DNA of 64,000 nt from Microvirga antarctica (GCF_017921815.1 NZ_JAGEMM010000001.1:992001-1056000); one strand, 5' to 3'. Positions 21,462 through 31,571 are shown, counted from the first letter of the stretch. Translations and numbers: made by a program. The notes: generated by a model from the sequence alone, not told the origin.

Positions 21462-22382
21462 TCACTCCGTCCGGATGCGCGGATCGATCAGCCCGTAGGC
21501 GATATCGACCAGGAGATTGATGAGGACGATGAACAGCGCCAGCACCGTGATGGTACCTTGCAGCACCGGATAGTCGCGCCCGGAAATGGCATCGAAGGCA
21601 AGCGTTCCCATGCCGGGCCAGTTGAAGACCCGCTCGACGATCACGATGCTGCCAATGAGACCGCCGAACTGGAGACCGATATAGGTGACAAGCGGAATCG
21701 CCGAATTGCGCAGCGCGTGCTTGTAGAGCACCACCCAATCCTTCAGCCCTTTCGAGCGCGCGACCATGATGTATTGCTGCGACAGGGTCTCGAGCATCGC
21801 CGTCCGCACCAGCCTGACATTCGTGGCCGTCAGAATGATCGCCATCGTCAGCGCCGGCATGACGAAGCTCGCGGGTCCCTCCATACCGCTCGGCGGGAGA
21901 ACGCCGAGCTGGATGGAAAAGAACAGCACCAGCATGATGGCCAGCCAGAAATTAGGGAAGGACAGTCCGACGAGCGACAGGATGCGCACAAGCTGGTCGG
22001 GCCAGCGTCCGCGGTTGACGGCAGCAAGGATGCCGAGCGGCACCGACAAAAGGATGGACGCGATAAGCGACGTGAAAGCCAATAGCAGGGTCGCCGGCAA
22101 GGCTTTGGCGATCAGCGCGGAGACAGGCGTGCCGCCCATGAAGCTGCGGCCGAAATCCCCCACGACGATGCCATGGAGAAAGCCCAGATACTGAACCAGG
22201 AAGGGCCGATTGAGACCAAGCGCGTTGCGGATATTCTGCAGGTCCTGCTCGGTGATGCTGCCGGCCCCCGTCAGCATGATGGCGGGGTCGCCGGAGAGCC
22301 GGATGGCGAAGGCCACGATCAACGTGACGACGAGGACCACGAAGATGGCTTGCAGCAACCGCTTGAGGATGAAGCCTGCCAT
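21462..22382 (-). CDS. Peptide/nickel-type ABC permease, DppB-like
   Basis: First permease of the importer, 306 residues. It begins with the typical FILKRLLQAIFVVLVVTLIVAFAIRLSGDPA helix region (family: ..RRLL..IPVLLGVTLLVF....GDPA), contains LGLNRPFLVQYLGFLHGIVVGDFGRSF, the marker segment just before the permease core, and the loop RSKGLKDWVVLYKHALRNSAIPLVTYIG, equivalent to the EAA motif. It ends with DIAYGLIDPRIR, characteristic of DppB. Thirty-seven bases separate it from the binding-protein gene. Confidence 0.94.
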   Translation of the reverse strand: MAGFILKRLLQAIFVVLVVTLIVAFAIRLSGDPAIMLTGAGSITEQDLQNIRNALGLNRPFLVQYLGFLHGIVVGDFGRSFMGGTPVSALIAKALPATLLLAFTSLIASILLSVPLGILAAVNRGRWPDQLVRILSLVGLSFPNFWLAIMLVLFFSIQLGVLPPSGMEGPASFVMPALTMAIILTATNVRLVRTAMLETLSQQYIMVARSKGLKDWVVLYKHALRNSAIPLVTYIGLQFGGLIGSIVIVERVFNWPGMGTLAFDAISGRDYPVLQGTITVLALFIVLINLLVDIAYGLIDPRIRTE

Positions 22383-22419
22383 CCCGTGATCCTTGATAAT
22401 CGCTCAGGCCAGGAACGTC

Positions 22420-23946
22420 TTAGTTCACAGTCACGTCGGTCAACCGGAAGCGTCGGTCGGCCGGGGGAACGAAGTTCTGCAGGCGCTTGTTCACGCCGTA
22501 GATCGTGTTCTGATTGTAGAGCGGGATCTCGAGGGCCTGATCGGCGACATACCGGCCGATCTCTTGCAGGATGCCCTCGCGCTCCTTGACGTCATAGATG
22601 CTGCGCTGCTTCTCCAGCAACGCGTTGAGTTTCGGGTCGTTGTCGTACGGGTTCCACTTTTCGCCCGAGTGGTACATCAGGTAGGCGGTGTTGTCGTAAT
22701 CGAACGTCCAGCCGCCCCAGGCGTTGTGCCACGCCTCGCCGGTCTTGCCGCCGGGAATGATGTCGTTGAGGAGGACGGGCGTCTCGTAGGGCTGCAGCGA
22801 TGGCTTCAGGCCGAGCGCCTGGAGGTAGCCCGCTGCCGCTTGCGCGACCTCGCGAAACGTCGCGTCGTTGCCGCGAAAGTCGATTTTCACCGGAGACCCT
22901 GCGGGGACACCGGCCTGCTGCAGCATCTGCTTGGCCTTCGCGAGATCGAACGGAAGCGGTTTGAGGTTCGGATCGTAGCCGAAGGAAAGGTCTGCCTGGA
23001 AGCTGGCGATGGGCTTGGCATGCCCCAGCAACACCGCCTTGATGATGGCATCGCGGTCGATACCCATGATCATCGCCTTTCGGACGTTCACGTCCTTGGT
23101 GATGCCGGTCTTCGTGTTGAGACGCAGCGCCACGACAGTCGGCCCGGTGATGCTGACCAGCTTGAGATCGGCGCTCTTCTCCACCGTCGGCGCAAGCCCA
23201 AACGGAATGAGGGTAGCGATATCGATGCGGCCCGCCTGCAATTCGGCGATCTGCGTGTTCGCCTCCGCGATCATGCGGAAGACGAGCTTGTCGATCTTCG
23301 GGGCGCCGCCCCAATGTCCAGGGAAGGCCTCCAGCGACAGGCTGACTTTCGGATCGTACGCGACGAACTTGAAGGGCCCGGTACCGACCGGATGAGTGTT
23401 GAAATACTCGTCGCCCTTTTCCTGAATGTATTTGGGCGGGACAATCATGCCGCCGTAGCCCGCAAGCTTGGTCAGCAGCACGGGATCAGGCTGTTTCATG
23501 ATGAAATCGACGGTGTTGTCGTCCACCACATCGACGCGCTCGATCGCATTGTAGTTGGATTGCTGCGGTCCCTTGCGACCCTCGTCGCCGAGCAGGCGAT
23601 CAAAGGTGAACTTGACGGCAGCGGCGTTAAACGGCTCGCCGTTGTGGAACGTGACGTTTTCGCGCAGCTTGAAGCGGATGCGATTGTTGTTGTCGAGAAA
23701 CTCCCAGCTTGTGGCAAGCGCCGGCTTCACCTTCATATCCGGTCCGCGCGAGGTCAGGCCGTCGTAGATGTTGGTGGCGGCAGATGCCCAGTCGACGATG
23801 AACGTGTCGATCGGATCCCAGCTGCCGGGATCGAGCGCCACAGCGACCGTCACGGTGCCGGCAGCCTGCGCGCCCGGAGCCGCCAACGGCGCGAGGGCTG
23901 CCACGGCTGCGATGCCGAGTGCCCTCAGATGTGTTGAAAGTGTCAT
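22420..23946 (-). CDS. Periplasmic peptide-type substrate-binding protein (SBP family 5)
   Basis: Binding protein for the importer, 508 residues from the ATG at 23946, which follows a clear GGAGA site. A signal peptide ends near AAPGAQA-AGT. Family-5 features include the ..VALDPGSWDPID opening, FKLRENVTFHNGEPFNAAAVKFTFDRLL (the SBP_bac_5 signature region), VGTGPFKFVAYDP, and RKAMIMGIDRDAIIKAVL. Such proteins bind di- or oligopeptides, opines, nickel or glutathione; peptidases in the same operon favour peptides. It lies 19 bases from the ATPase gene. Confidence 0.93.
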   Translation of the reverse strand: MTLSTHLRALGIAAVAALAPLAAPGAQAAGTVTVAVALDPGSWDPIDTFIVDWASAATNIYDGLTSRGPDMKVKPALATSWEFLDNNNRIRFKLRENVTFHNGEPFNAAAVKFTFDRLLGDEGRKGPQQSNYNAIERVDVVDDNTVDFIMKQPDPVLLTKLAGYGGMIVPPKYIQEKGDEYFNTHPVGTGPFKFVAYDPKVSLSLEAFPGHWGGAPKIDKLVFRMIAEANTQIAELQAGRIDIATLIPFGLAPTVEKSADLKLVSITGPTVVALRLNTKTGITKDVNVRKAMIMGIDRDAIIKAVLLGHAKPIASFQADLSFGYDPNLKPLPFDLAKAKQMLQQAGVPAGSPVKIDFRGNDATFREVAQAAAGYLQALGLKPSLQPYETPVLLNDIIPGGKTGEAWHNAWGGWTFDYDNTAYLMYHSGEKWNPYDNDPKLNALLEKQRSIYDVKEREGILQEIGRYVADQALEIPLYNQNTIYGVNKRLQNFVPPADRRFRLTDVTVN

Positions 23947-23965
23947 CAATGTCTCCGTTTGTCGG

Positions 23966-25852
23966 TTAGGCCGCCCCGCGAAGCGCTTCGGCTTCGATGG
24001 CGACCCAGTGGCCCGGCTCGACTTCGCGAATGCGATGGACCAGAGGCTCCTGTCCGACCGCGCGAACCGCGCTCGGGATCTCACCCTCGATCAGGCGTTT
24101 GGCGCGCTCGCGCGCCGGGTCTGCGATGGGCACCGCCGCCAGCAGCTTGCGGGTATAGGAATGCTGCGGGTTCTCGAACACCGCCTGGCGGGTTCCGATC
24201 TCGACGATCTGCCCCAGATACATGACCGCGACGCGGTGGCTGATCTTTTCGACCACCGCCATGTCATGGGTGATGAACAGGTAGGACAGCTGCTTCTGCT
24301 GCTGCAGTTCCATCAGCAGATTGACGATCTGGGCCTGGATCGACACGTCCAGCGCCGACACCGATTCATCCGCGATGATCAGCTTGGGATTGCTCGCGAG
24401 TGCGCGGGCGATGCACACCCGTTGCCGCTGTCCGCCTGAGAATTCGTGCGGATAGCGCTTGGCGTGCTGCGGCAGCAGGCCGACCTGCTCGAGCAGTTCC
24501 TGAACGCGCCGGTCGATTGCCTTGCGATCGTCCAGCAGGCTGTGGACCACAATCGGCTCGGCAATGCTGAAGCCGATGGTGTGCCGCGGATCGAGGGATG
24601 CGAACGGATCCTGGAAGATATACTGGATTTCCTGCTTGAGCTTGCGCCGGTCGGCAGGGTTCATCGAGCCCATGTCGCGACCGTTGAACCGCACCGTTCC
24701 GCTGGTCGGCTCGATCAATTGCTGCAGGGTGCGGCCGATAGTCGATTTGCCACTCCCGGACTCGCCCACCAGCGCCAAGGTCTCGCCGGGAAAGATCTCG
24801 AAGCTCACCTCTTCGACCGCATGAACCTTGTGGGTCACCCGCCCGAAGAAGGTCTTGCCGACATCGAACCGTGTGGTCAGCTTCTCGACCTCGAGGATGG
24901 GCGGCCTCGTGTAGTCCGCCGTGTCCTGGATATGCGTGTCGCCGATCTGCTTGGGCGCACCGTCCTCGATCACCATCACCGGCGTCCGCTTGGGCAGCGG
25001 CTGCCCGGTCATGCTGCCGAGGCGCGGGACGGCGGACAGGAGTGCGCGCGTATAGGGGTGCTCGGGCGCTGCGAAGATCTGGCGAACCGGCGCCTCCTCA
25101 ACCTTTTCGCCTTTCCACATCACCACCACGTCGTCCGCCATTTCGGCGACCACGCCCATATCGTGCGTGATGAAGATGACGGCGGTCCCCATTTCCTGCT
25201 GAAGGTCGCGGATGATGTTGAGGATCTGCGCCTGAATTGTCACGTCGAGCGCCGTCGTCGGCTCGTCGGCGATCAGGAGTTTTGGATTGCAGGCAAGCGC
25301 CATGGCGATCATGACCCGCTGGCGCATCCCGCCCGAAAGCTGGTGCGGATACCGGTCGAGGAGGGTCGCCGCATCCGGCAGCCGGACCTTCTGCAGCAGG
25401 GCCTTTGCCCGCGACAGCGCATCCCGGGCATTGAGCCCTTCATGGAGGGTAAGCGTTTCGGCGATCTGATTGCCGATGGTAAAGACCGGATTGAGCGACG
25501 TCATCGGCTCCTGGAAGATCATCGCGATGTCGTTGCCGCGGATCGCCCTCAGCCGGTTGTCGGGGGCGGTGACGAGGTCCAGGGTTTCACCCTTGGACGG
25601 CCGAAAAATGACCTCTCCGGTGGTGATCCGGCCGCCGGTATAGTCCGTCAGGCGCATGATCGCGAGCGAGGTCACCGATTTGCCCGAGCCCGATTCGCCC
25701 ACCACTGCCAGGGTCTTGCCCGGCTGAACGTCGAAACTGATGTTCTTGACGGCGCGAAAAGCGCCCTCGCCCCGGCCGAACTCGACCGACAGGGATCGAA
25801 CCGACAAGAGGGGTTCGCCAACCGGTGCAAGCTTCGCGATATGATCCGACAT
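23966..25852 (-). CDS. Double ABC ATPase (DppD and DppF halves fused in one chain)
   Basis: Energy-supplying subunit of the peptide importer. The 628 residues hold two complete nucleotide-binding domains, as in GsiA/YejF: Walker [10 protein letters not shown] (~53) and GESGSGKST (~370), signatures [15 protein letters not shown] and [15 protein letters not shown], Walker [14 protein letters not shown] and [13 protein letters not shown]. Each half ends with the oligopeptide-transporter C-terminal extension ([30 protein letters not shown]). Note the second Walker B reads DES, normal for the DppF half. The M29 aminopeptidase gene lies 144 bases upstream. Confidence 0.95.
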   Translation of the reverse strand: MSDHIAKLAPVGEPLLSVRSLSVEFGRGEGAFRAVKNISFDVQPGKTLAVVGESGSGKSVTSLAIMRLTDYTGGRITTGEVIFRPSKGETLDLVTAPDNRLRAIRGNDIAMIFQEPMTSLNPVFTIGNQIAETLTLHEGLNARDALSRAKALLQKVRLPDAATLLDRYPHQLSGGMRQRVMIAMALACNPKLLIADEPTTALDVTIQAQILNIIRDLQQEMGTAVIFITHDMGVVAEMADDVVVMWKGEKVEEAPVRQIFAAPEHPYTRALLSAVPRLGSMTGQPLPKRTPVMVIEDGAPKQIGDTHIQDTADYTRPPILEVEKLTTRFDVGKTFFGRVTHKVHAVEEVSFEIFPGETLALVGESGSGKSTIGRTLQQLIEPTSGTVRFNGRDMGSMNPADRRKLKQEIQYIFQDPFASLDPRHTIGFSIAEPIVVHSLLDDRKAIDRRVQELLEQVGLLPQHAKRYPHEFSGGQRQRVCIARALASNPKLIIADESVSALDVSIQAQIVNLLMELQQQKQLSYLFITHDMAVVEKISHRVAVMYLGQIVEIGTRQAVFENPQHSYTRKLLAAVPIADPARERAKRLIEGEIPSAVRAVGQEPLVHRIREVEPGHWVAIEAEALRGAA

Positions 25853-25996
25853 CCGTCACCACTCAAAAAAGAGGTCCGTCCGGACGCCAATCCTGACAGT
25901 ACCTGTTTGATACCTCTGCTCGAGGGCCGTGACAATCCGTGCCGTCACGTTCCACAAGCCTCATTCACCAGCCGCCGACCGATACGCGACCGGACG

Positions 25997-27256
25997 CTAC
26001 ACCCACTCGCCGCCCCGCATGAGCGGTTCGGCGGCGCCGCTGCTTGTGATTCCGTCCACATCCACCTGGCCCGAGCCGATCATCCAGTCGATATGGATCA
26101 GACTGGTATTGGCGCCTTTGGCGGCGAGTCCAGAGTCGCTGAGGGTCCCACCGTCCTTGATGCACTTGCTGTAGGCCTGCCCGAGGGCGATGTGGCTGGA
26201 CGCATTCTCGTCGAATAAGGTGTTGAGGAACAGAAGGCCGCTTCGCGAAATTGGCGAAGAGTTAGGCACGAGTGCCACTTCGCCGAGCCGCCGGGACCCC
26301 TCGTCGGTTTCCAGAACCTTGCTGAGGACAGCCTCGCCCGTGCGGGCGGTGCTCTTCACAATCCTGCCCGCCTCGAAGGTCACCTGAATATCCTGGATGA
26401 GGGTCCCCTGGTAGGACAGCGGCTTGGTGCTGCTCACGTATCCATCGACCCGGTCCTTGTGAGGAGTGGTAAAAACCTCCTCGGTCGGGATATTGGCGTT
26501 GCAGATGACGCCGTTCTTGGCCTTGCTGGCCCCGCCATTCCACTCATGATCATCCGCAAGGCCAACCCGCAGATCGGTGCCGGGGCCACGAAAATGAAGC
26601 GCCGCATAGCTTTTGGCGTTCAGCAGTTGTGTCCGCTGGCGCAGGTTGGCGTTGTGCGCGTCCCAGGCGGCGATGGGGTCGTCGAGGTCGGCACGGGAGG
26701 CGGCGAAGATCGCGTCCCACAATTTTCCGACGGCCACATCCTCCGGAACGTCAGGGAACACCGCTTTGGCCCATGCGGGCGACGCGGAGGACACGATGGT
26801 CCAGTTGATGTCGAACCCGACGATCAGGTCGAGAGCGGGCCGGTAGGCCTTGGAGCGGGCCCGATTGGCGCGCGACACCTTGTCGGTGTCCTGATGAGCA
26901 AGAAGCGACGGGTCGTCGCCTAAAATGGCGAGGCGCGCGGCGCCGCTTTTATAGGCGGCGGCCATGCCGTCATACAGCCAGCCGGTCGCTTCATCGAAGG
27001 TGTCGTCCCGGGCATGCTGGAACCGCAGCAGGGTCGATTCCTCATCGGAGAACAGGGTTGTCACCAGCGACGACCCGGCTTTGTACGCATGCTCGGTGAT
27101 GCGACGGACCAGCGGCAGCGCGTCGATGGGCGCCGTGATCACCACCTCCTGGCCTGGCTTGAGGCCGAGGCCCACCCGGACGGCGATTTCCGCCAGGCGG
27201 TCGAGGCGGATCGCATGGCTGGATGGGGTCGCCGGATTGCGAAACTGGTCGTTCAT
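25997..27256 (-). CDS. Leucyl-type aminopeptidase, family M29
   Basis: Cytoplasmic metal-dependent aminopeptidase, ~419 residues from the ATG at 27256 (GAGAGATCC just upstream). M29 hallmarks are the VGLGLKPGQEVVI start region, CNANIPTEEVFTTPHKDRVDG (first metal glutamate), LGEVALVPNSSPISRSGLLFLNTLFDENASSHIALG in pieces (second Glu, His) and LIHIDWMIGSGQVDVDGI (His and Asp ligands), all in the expected order. It is the first gene of the peptide operon, so imported peptides could be attacked from both ends by this enzyme and the M14-like peptidase. Confidence 0.94.
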   Translation of the reverse strand: MNDQFRNPATPSSHAIRLDRLAEIAVRVGLGLKPGQEVVITAPIDALPLVRRITEHAYKAGSSLVTTLFSDEESTLLRFQHARDDTFDEATGWLYDGMAAAYKSGAARLAILGDDPSLLAHQDTDKVSRANRARSKAYRPALDLIVGFDINWTIVSSASPAWAKAVFPDVPEDVAVGKLWDAIFAASRADLDDPIAAWDAHNANLRQRTQLLNAKSYAALHFRGPGTDLRVGLADDHEWNGGASKAKNGVICNANIPTEEVFTTPHKDRVDGYVSSTKPLSYQGTLIQDIQVTFEAGRIVKSTARTGEAVLSKVLETDEGSRRLGEVALVPNSSPISRSGLLFLNTLFDENASSHIALGQAYSKCIKDGGTLSDSGLAAKGANTSLIHIDWMIGSGQVDVDGITSSGAAEPLMRGGEWV

Positions 27257-27342
27257 GGTGGATCTCTCTTGGACAAAACGATGCTGACCGAAGGCTACAC
27301 GCCCGGCCCTCTTGCGCAACCCTTATCCGGTGAAAGCCGCGC

Positions 27343-28440
27343 TCAGGCCGGCGGCGCGCCTGCTGCATCGCCCTCGAAGGCAATCCCCTTGATGATGGCA
27401 TGAACGGCGAGGCCGGGCCTGAGAGCCATTTCATGGACTGACTTGCGGGTCAGACGGGCGACAATCCGGTCTCCAGCGCAATCGACGGTCACATCGGCAC
27501 TGGGCCCGGTTCCGGTGTCCACTGCAATGATCCGGCCAGGAAGGACATTTAGCGCGCTGAGGCCCGTCGGCGGCCTAATCGACAGGATCACGTCCCGCGC
27601 GCGGACGCGAATCCGCAAGGCGGCGCCGATGACACGGGCGAGGCGCGGTACCGTCAGGGTTCCGGCCCTCACCTCAAGAAGCGTCAGGTCGTAGCGATCG
27701 TCCTGGGACGCGACCCGCGCATCGACGACAGCGCCCGCCTCGGCCGCGCCGAATTGCGGAAAGAGCTTCGCATCCCGGAGCAATTCCGCGCTCGGCCCTG
27801 CTGCCGTAACGCGACCTTCCGACAGGAGAACGATCGAGGTGGACAGTCGCGCGATTTCAGCGACCGAATGCGTCACATAGACGATCGGGACGCGACCCGC
27901 GTCCCGCAGGCGTTCGATGTAGGGGTAGATCTCTGCCTTGCGCTCATCGTCGAGGGAGGCGAGCGGCTCGTCCATCAGGAGCAATTGGGGATCGGCCAGA
28001 AGCGCGCGTCCGATGGCCACCCGCTGTTTCTCGCCGCCCGAAAGTGTTGCAGGTCGGCGCTCCGTGAGATGATCGATGCCCAGCATGGCAACGACGTCGT
28101 CGAACGATGCGGCGCGCCGCTCCCGTGGCGTGAACCATCGGCCGAACAGCAGGTTCTGGCGGACGCTCAGGTGCGGAAAGAGGCGTCCCTCCTGAAACAC
28201 ATAGCCGATGCGTCGGCGATGGGGTGGTACCGCGATCCCTTCGTCCGCATCGAAGAGCACCTGGCCATCCACCACGATGCGGCCCTCCCGTGGCGCGAGA
28301 AGTCCACTGATCGCGTTGACCAGCGTGGTCTTGCCCGCGCCCGAACGCCCGAACAAAGCCGTCAGGTGGCCGTGCGACTCGAAGCGCGCCTGAAGCGTGA
28401 AAGCGCCCTGCTGGTGACGAATATCGACCACAAGGCTCAT
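27343..28440 (-). CDS. modC: Molybdate ABC transporter ATP-binding protein
   Basis: ATPase of molybdate import. From the ATG at 28440 the chain has 365 residues: ABC domain with Walker A GRSGAGKTT, Q-loop YVFQEGRLFPHLSV (the GRLFPH form is typical of ModC), signature LSGGEKQRVAIGRAL and Walker B LLLMDEPLASLD; then a C-terminal MOP/TOBE domain (~290-355, GLSALNVLPGRIIAVDTGTG) that binds molybdate and modulates transport. Its start overlaps the modB stop by four bases. It ends 86 bases before the aminopeptidase gene, which starts a different functional unit. Confidence 0.96.
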   Translation of the reverse strand: MSLVVDIRHQQGAFTLQARFESHGHLTALFGRSGAGKTTLVNAISGLLAPREGRIVVDGQVLFDADEGIAVPPHRRRIGYVFQEGRLFPHLSVRQNLLFGRWFTPRERRAASFDDVVAMLGIDHLTERRPATLSGGEKQRVAIGRALLADPQLLLMDEPLASLDDERKAEIYPYIERLRDAGRVPIVYVTHSVAEIARLSTSIVLLSEGRVTAAGPSAELLRDAKLFPQFGAAEAGAVVDARVASQDDRYDLTLLEVRAGTLTVPRLARVIGAALRIRVRARDVILSIRPPTGLSALNVLPGRIIAVDTGTGPSADVTVDCAGDRIVARLTRKSVHEMALRPGLAVHAIIKGIAFEGDAAGAPPA

Positions 28441-29135
28441 CTCGCGGACAGCCTCTGGCGCACCCGGCGCGCCATCCATTCGGACACGGCGAGCGCGCTT
28501 ACGGAGATCAGAAGCGAGATCAATGTCAGGCGCAGGGCGCCGCTCTCCCCACCGGGGATCTGCGTGAAAGTGTAGATCGCCGAAGGGAGTGTCTGGGTTT
28601 CACCCGGAATGTTGGACACAAAGGTGATCGTGGCGCCGAATTCGCCCATGGCCTTGGCGAAGGACAGCACCATTCCGGCGAAGATACCCGGCAGGATCAG
28701 CGGCAGGGTCACGCAGACGAAGACCCAAGCCGGATTGGCTCCGAGCGTCCCCGCCGCATCCTCGAGCTTCCGGTCAACCGAATCGAGCGACAGCCTGATG
28801 GCACGCACGAGCAGAGGGAAGCCCATGATGGCGCAGGCCAAGGCCGCGCCCGTCCAGCGGAACGACAGCACAATCCCCAGATGGTCGGCCAGGAAGGCCC
28901 CAATGGGTCCTTTTCGGCCGAAACCGAGCAGCAGCAGGTAGCCGACGACGACCGGCGGAAGCACCAGCGGGAGATGCACCAGAATATCGAGCGCCTGCCG
29001 TCCCCAAAACCGCCCCCGCTCCAACGCGACCGCGATCACCAACCCGGGTAGAAGACTAACGAGCATGGCCGTGACGGCCACTTTCAGGCTGATACCAACG
29101 GCCGCCCATTCCTCGGCCGAAAGTCCTTGGATCAC
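28437..29135 (-). CDS. modB: Molybdate ABC transporter permease
   Basis: Membrane channel of the molybdate importer, 232 residues with about five helices. It contains the ModB-type opening (EEWAAVGISLKVAVTAML), the LVLPPVVVGYLLL motif characteristic of ModB/CysT permeases, and the ATPase-contact loop LEDAAGTLGANPAWVFVCVTLPLILPGI. The start overlaps the modA stop (ATGA) and the stop overlaps modC, a tightly coupled arrangement. Confidence 0.95.
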   Translation of the reverse strand: MIQGLSAEEWAAVGISLKVAVTAMLVSLLPGLVIAVALERGRFWGRQALDILVHLPLVLPPVVVGYLLLLGFGRKGPIGAFLADHLGIVLSFRWTGAALACAIMGFPLLVRAIRLSLDSVDRKLEDAAGTLGANPAWVFVCVTLPLILPGIFAGMVLSFAKAMGEFGATITFVSNIPGETQTLPSAIYTFTQIPGGESGALRLTLISLLISVSALAVSEWMARRVRQRLSAR

Positions 29136-29935
29136 GAACGCGGAACCGGTTGGTTCAGCACAACGAAACCCTGCCCTTCAAAGAGTTTGCGTGCCGTGTC
29201 GGAGCGCATGAAAGCCAGAAACGCCGCGGCATCGGGATGTTTCGAGTCGGCAGTCAGGGCGGCCGGATAGATGATAGGCGGATAGGTGTTCGCCGGGAAG
29301 ACCGACACAATCTTCACGTTGGGATCGGAAGCGGCATCGGTCCCGTAGACGATGCCGAAGGCAGCCTCCCCGCGCGATACGAGCAGAAGGGCGGCGCTGA
29401 CGCTTTCGGCCTGCGCGACCTTGTCCTTCACCCCGTTCCACTCTCCCAGATGCTCAAGCGCCGCCTTGCCGTATTTCCCCGCCGGGACCGCATCGACATT
29501 TCCCATGGCGAGACGCCCGGACCCCAGACGCGTGGCGAGGTCCAGATTTGCCCCACCCATCGTCTCGACCGGTGAATCCTTGGGGGCGATGAGCACCAGA
29601 GTATTCCCGAGAAGATTGATGCGCTCCTGCGGCCGGATCAGGTTCCGGGACGCCGAATAATCCATCCAGTCCAGATCGGCGGAGACGAAAAGGTCGGCAG
29701 GCGCGCCTGCCTCGATCTGTTTGGCCAGAAGGTTGCTCGCCGCATAGACAAGAGTCGCGGTCTTGCCGGTCTCGCGCTCCCACGCCCGATTGACGTCGTC
29801 GAGAGCGTTCTTGAGGCTCGCCGCCGCAAAAACAACCACGCCCTTCGATTGGGCGAAGGCGGCTGTCGGGAGAACCGACAGGCACAGGAGCCCGAAGAAA
29901 GCCATGCAGACTGCCGCGCGCGTCAAATTTTTCAT
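29132..29935 (-). CDS. modA: Molybdate-binding periplasmic protein
   Basis: Periplasmic receptor for molybdate (and usually tungstate), 267 residues from the ATG at 29935. A signal peptide (CMAFFGLLCLSVLPTAAFA) is cleaved before QSKG. ModA motifs: VVFAAASLKNALDDV, YAASNLLAKQIEAGAPADLFVSAD, ..RLAMGNVDAVPAGKYGKAALEHLG and AFGIVYGTDA. The binding-site serines and the tyrosine of the family can be recognised. It starts 53 bases after msrQ ends, on the same strand. No ModE box was seen in that gap. Confidence 0.95.
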   Translation of the reverse strand: MKNLTRAAVCMAFFGLLCLSVLPTAAFAQSKGVVVFAAASLKNALDDVNRAWERETGKTATLVYAASNLLAKQIEAGAPADLFVSADLDWMDYSASRNLIRPQERINLLGNTLVLIAPKDSPVETMGGANLDLATRLGSGRLAMGNVDAVPAGKYGKAALEHLGEWNGVKDKVAQAESVSAALLLVSRGEAAFGIVYGTDAASDPNVKIVSVFPANTYPPIIYPAALTADSKHPDAAAFLAFMRSDTARKLFEGQGFVVLNQPVPRS

Positions 29936-29988
29936 TCGAGGTCCAAAGCTGCCGTCGGGGCGACATCGTAGCCGATCCCCCAGTCTCA

Positions 29989-30627
29989 TCAAGCCGCGCG
30001 GCGGCGTGGCTCGTTGTTCTTGATGAGGGCCCGGCCAAGCCGATAGGCCAAGAGGACCAAAACAATCGCCGTATAGACAAGCGGCTCGGGCGGCCAGGAC
30101 TTGACCACCAGCAGGAAATGCAGCGCTGCGCCGATGGCGGCGACATAGACCAGCTTGTGCAGCCGCGCCCAGGCTTTCCCGCCCAGCCGCCGGATCGAGG
30201 CGTTGTTGGACGTCATCGCAAGGGGAACCAGGATGACGAAGGTCGCCATGCCGATCGTGATGTAGGGGCGCTTGAGGATATCGGCCAGGATCGCCTCGAA
30301 ATCGAGACCCTGATCAAGGACGACGTAGGTCAGAAGATGCAGGGCCGCATAATAGAAGGAGAGAAGGCCGATGGCCCGGCGGTAGCGCAGCAGGTTGACG
30401 TTGAGCAATTGCCGCACTGGCGAAACGGCAAGGGCGGCGATCAGGAACCGCAAGGCCCACAAGCCGAGCGACTGCTCCAGATACTTCATCGGATCGGCGC
30501 CGAGGCGGTCGTTCAGGCCTTCGTAGAAAAGCCACACGGCCGGGATGAATCCGACAATGTAGACCGCGATCTTCGGGATCTGCGGAAGCTTGAACGTGGA
30601 GGCGGGTTGCGAGGCTTGCGGCCGCAT
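29989..30627 (-). CDS. msrQ: Heme-containing membrane subunit of the periplasmic methionine sulfoxide reductase
   Basis: MsrQ passes electrons from the quinone pool or flavin to MsrP. The 212-residue protein has about six helices and the ferric-reductase-like fold; probable heme histidines are in YYAALHLLTYVVLD, KAWARLHKLVYVAAIGAALHFLL. The sequence RPYITIGMATFVILVPLAMTSN and WARLHKLVY are MsrQ/YedZ signatures. The ATG shares one base with the msrP stop (TGATG), so the subunits are coupled. Confidence 0.95.
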   Translation of the reverse strand: MRPQASQPASTFKLPQIPKIAVYIVGFIPAVWLFYEGLNDRLGADPMKYLEQSLGLWALRFLIAALAVSPVRQLLNVNLLRYRRAIGLLSFYYAALHLLTYVVLDQGLDFEAILADILKRPYITIGMATFVILVPLAMTSNNASIRRLGGKAWARLHKLVYVAAIGAALHFLLVVKSWPPEPLVYTAIVLVLLAYRLGRALIKNNEPRRRAA

Positions 30628-31571
30628 CAGTAGAACTTCTTCAGGTCCATGCCGGCATAGAGCTGTGCCACCTGGTCCCCATACCCGTTGAACATCAGGG
30701 TGGGGCGGCGTTTGACGAACAGGCCGCCCTCTCCGATGCGGCGCTCAGTCGCCTGCGTCCAGCGCGGATGGTCGACCTGCGGATTGACGTTCGCGTAGAA
30801 GCCGTACTCGTCAGCCGCCTGCCGGTTCCAGGAGGTTGGGGGCTCCTTTTCCACGAAGCTGATTCGGCTGATCGACTTGATCCCCTTGAAGCCGTATTTC
30901 CACGGCACGACGAGCCGGATTGGAGCGCCATTCTGATTGGGAAGGGTCTCGCCATAGAGTCCGACTGCCAGGATCGCCAGGGGGTTCATGGCCTCGTCGA
31001 GCCGAAGGCCCTCCACATAGGGCCAGTCGAGCACCGGGAAAGCCGATTGCAGGCCGGGCATCTCCTTCGGCCGATAGGCGGTCTCGAAAGCCACGTATTT
31101 GGCGCTGCCCTGCGGCTCGACCTTCTTGATCAGATCCGCCAGGGGAAAACCCACCCACGGAATGACCATGGACCAGCCTTCCACGCACCGCATGCGATAG
31201 ATGCGCTCTTCGAGCGCCGACCCCTTGATGAGGTCGTCCAGCGCGTACTCGGCCGGTTTTCCGACCAATCCATCGACCTTGACGGTCCACGGCACGGTCT
31301 TCAGCGTGTGAGCCGTCTTGGCGGGTGACGACTTGTCGACGCCATACTCGTAATAATTGTTGTAGGTGGTCACGTCCTCGCGGCTCGTCACCTTTTCGTC
31401 CGTCGAAAAGGCGCTTTTGGCCGCCTGCAGCGGCGCCGCGCTCGCGGCGCCGGGCAATCCTGCACCGAGCGCAAGGCCCGCCGCGCCTGCCATGATCTCG
31501 CGGCGGTTGAGATACACGGCGCGCGGCGTGATCTCGGACGGAAGGATGTCGGAGGGGGAGCGGATCAGCAC
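30627..31571 (-). CDS. msrP: Periplasmic methionine sulfoxide reductase, molybdenum catalytic subunit
   Basis: MsrP (YedY) reduces oxidised methionines in envelope proteins with a Mo-molybdopterin cofactor. I choose the GTG at 31571 (GAGG eight bases upstream), giving 314 residues with a twin-arginine signal ([18 protein letters not shown]). The Mo-ligand cysteine lies in [15 protein letters not shown], and ..[13 protein letters not shown] and the C-terminal [17 protein letters not shown] are conserved family segments. A longer frame to 31622 would put 17 extra residues ahead of the Tat signal. The gene opens the msrP-msrQ-modA-modB-modC series. Confidence 0.95.
   Translation of the reverse strand: MLIRSPSDILPSEITPRAVYLNRREIMAGAAGLALGAGLPGAASAAPLQAAKSAFSTDEKVTSREDVTTYNNYYEYGVDKSSPAKTAHTLKTVPWTVKVDGLVGKPAEYALDDLIKGSALEERIYRMRCVEGWSMVIPWVGFPLADLIKKVEPQGSAKYVAFETAYRPKEMPGLQSAFPVLDWPYVEGLRLDEAMNPLAILAVGLYGETLPNQNGAPIRLVVPWKYGFKGIKSISRISFVEKEPPTSWNRQAADEYGFYANVNPQVDHPRWTQATERRIGEGGLFVKRRPTLMFNGYGDQVAQLYAGMDLKKFY

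Noticed and set aside
29936..29988. ModE-binding site between msrQ and modA
   Set aside because: No sequence resembling the ATCGNTATA...TATA palindrome was present.
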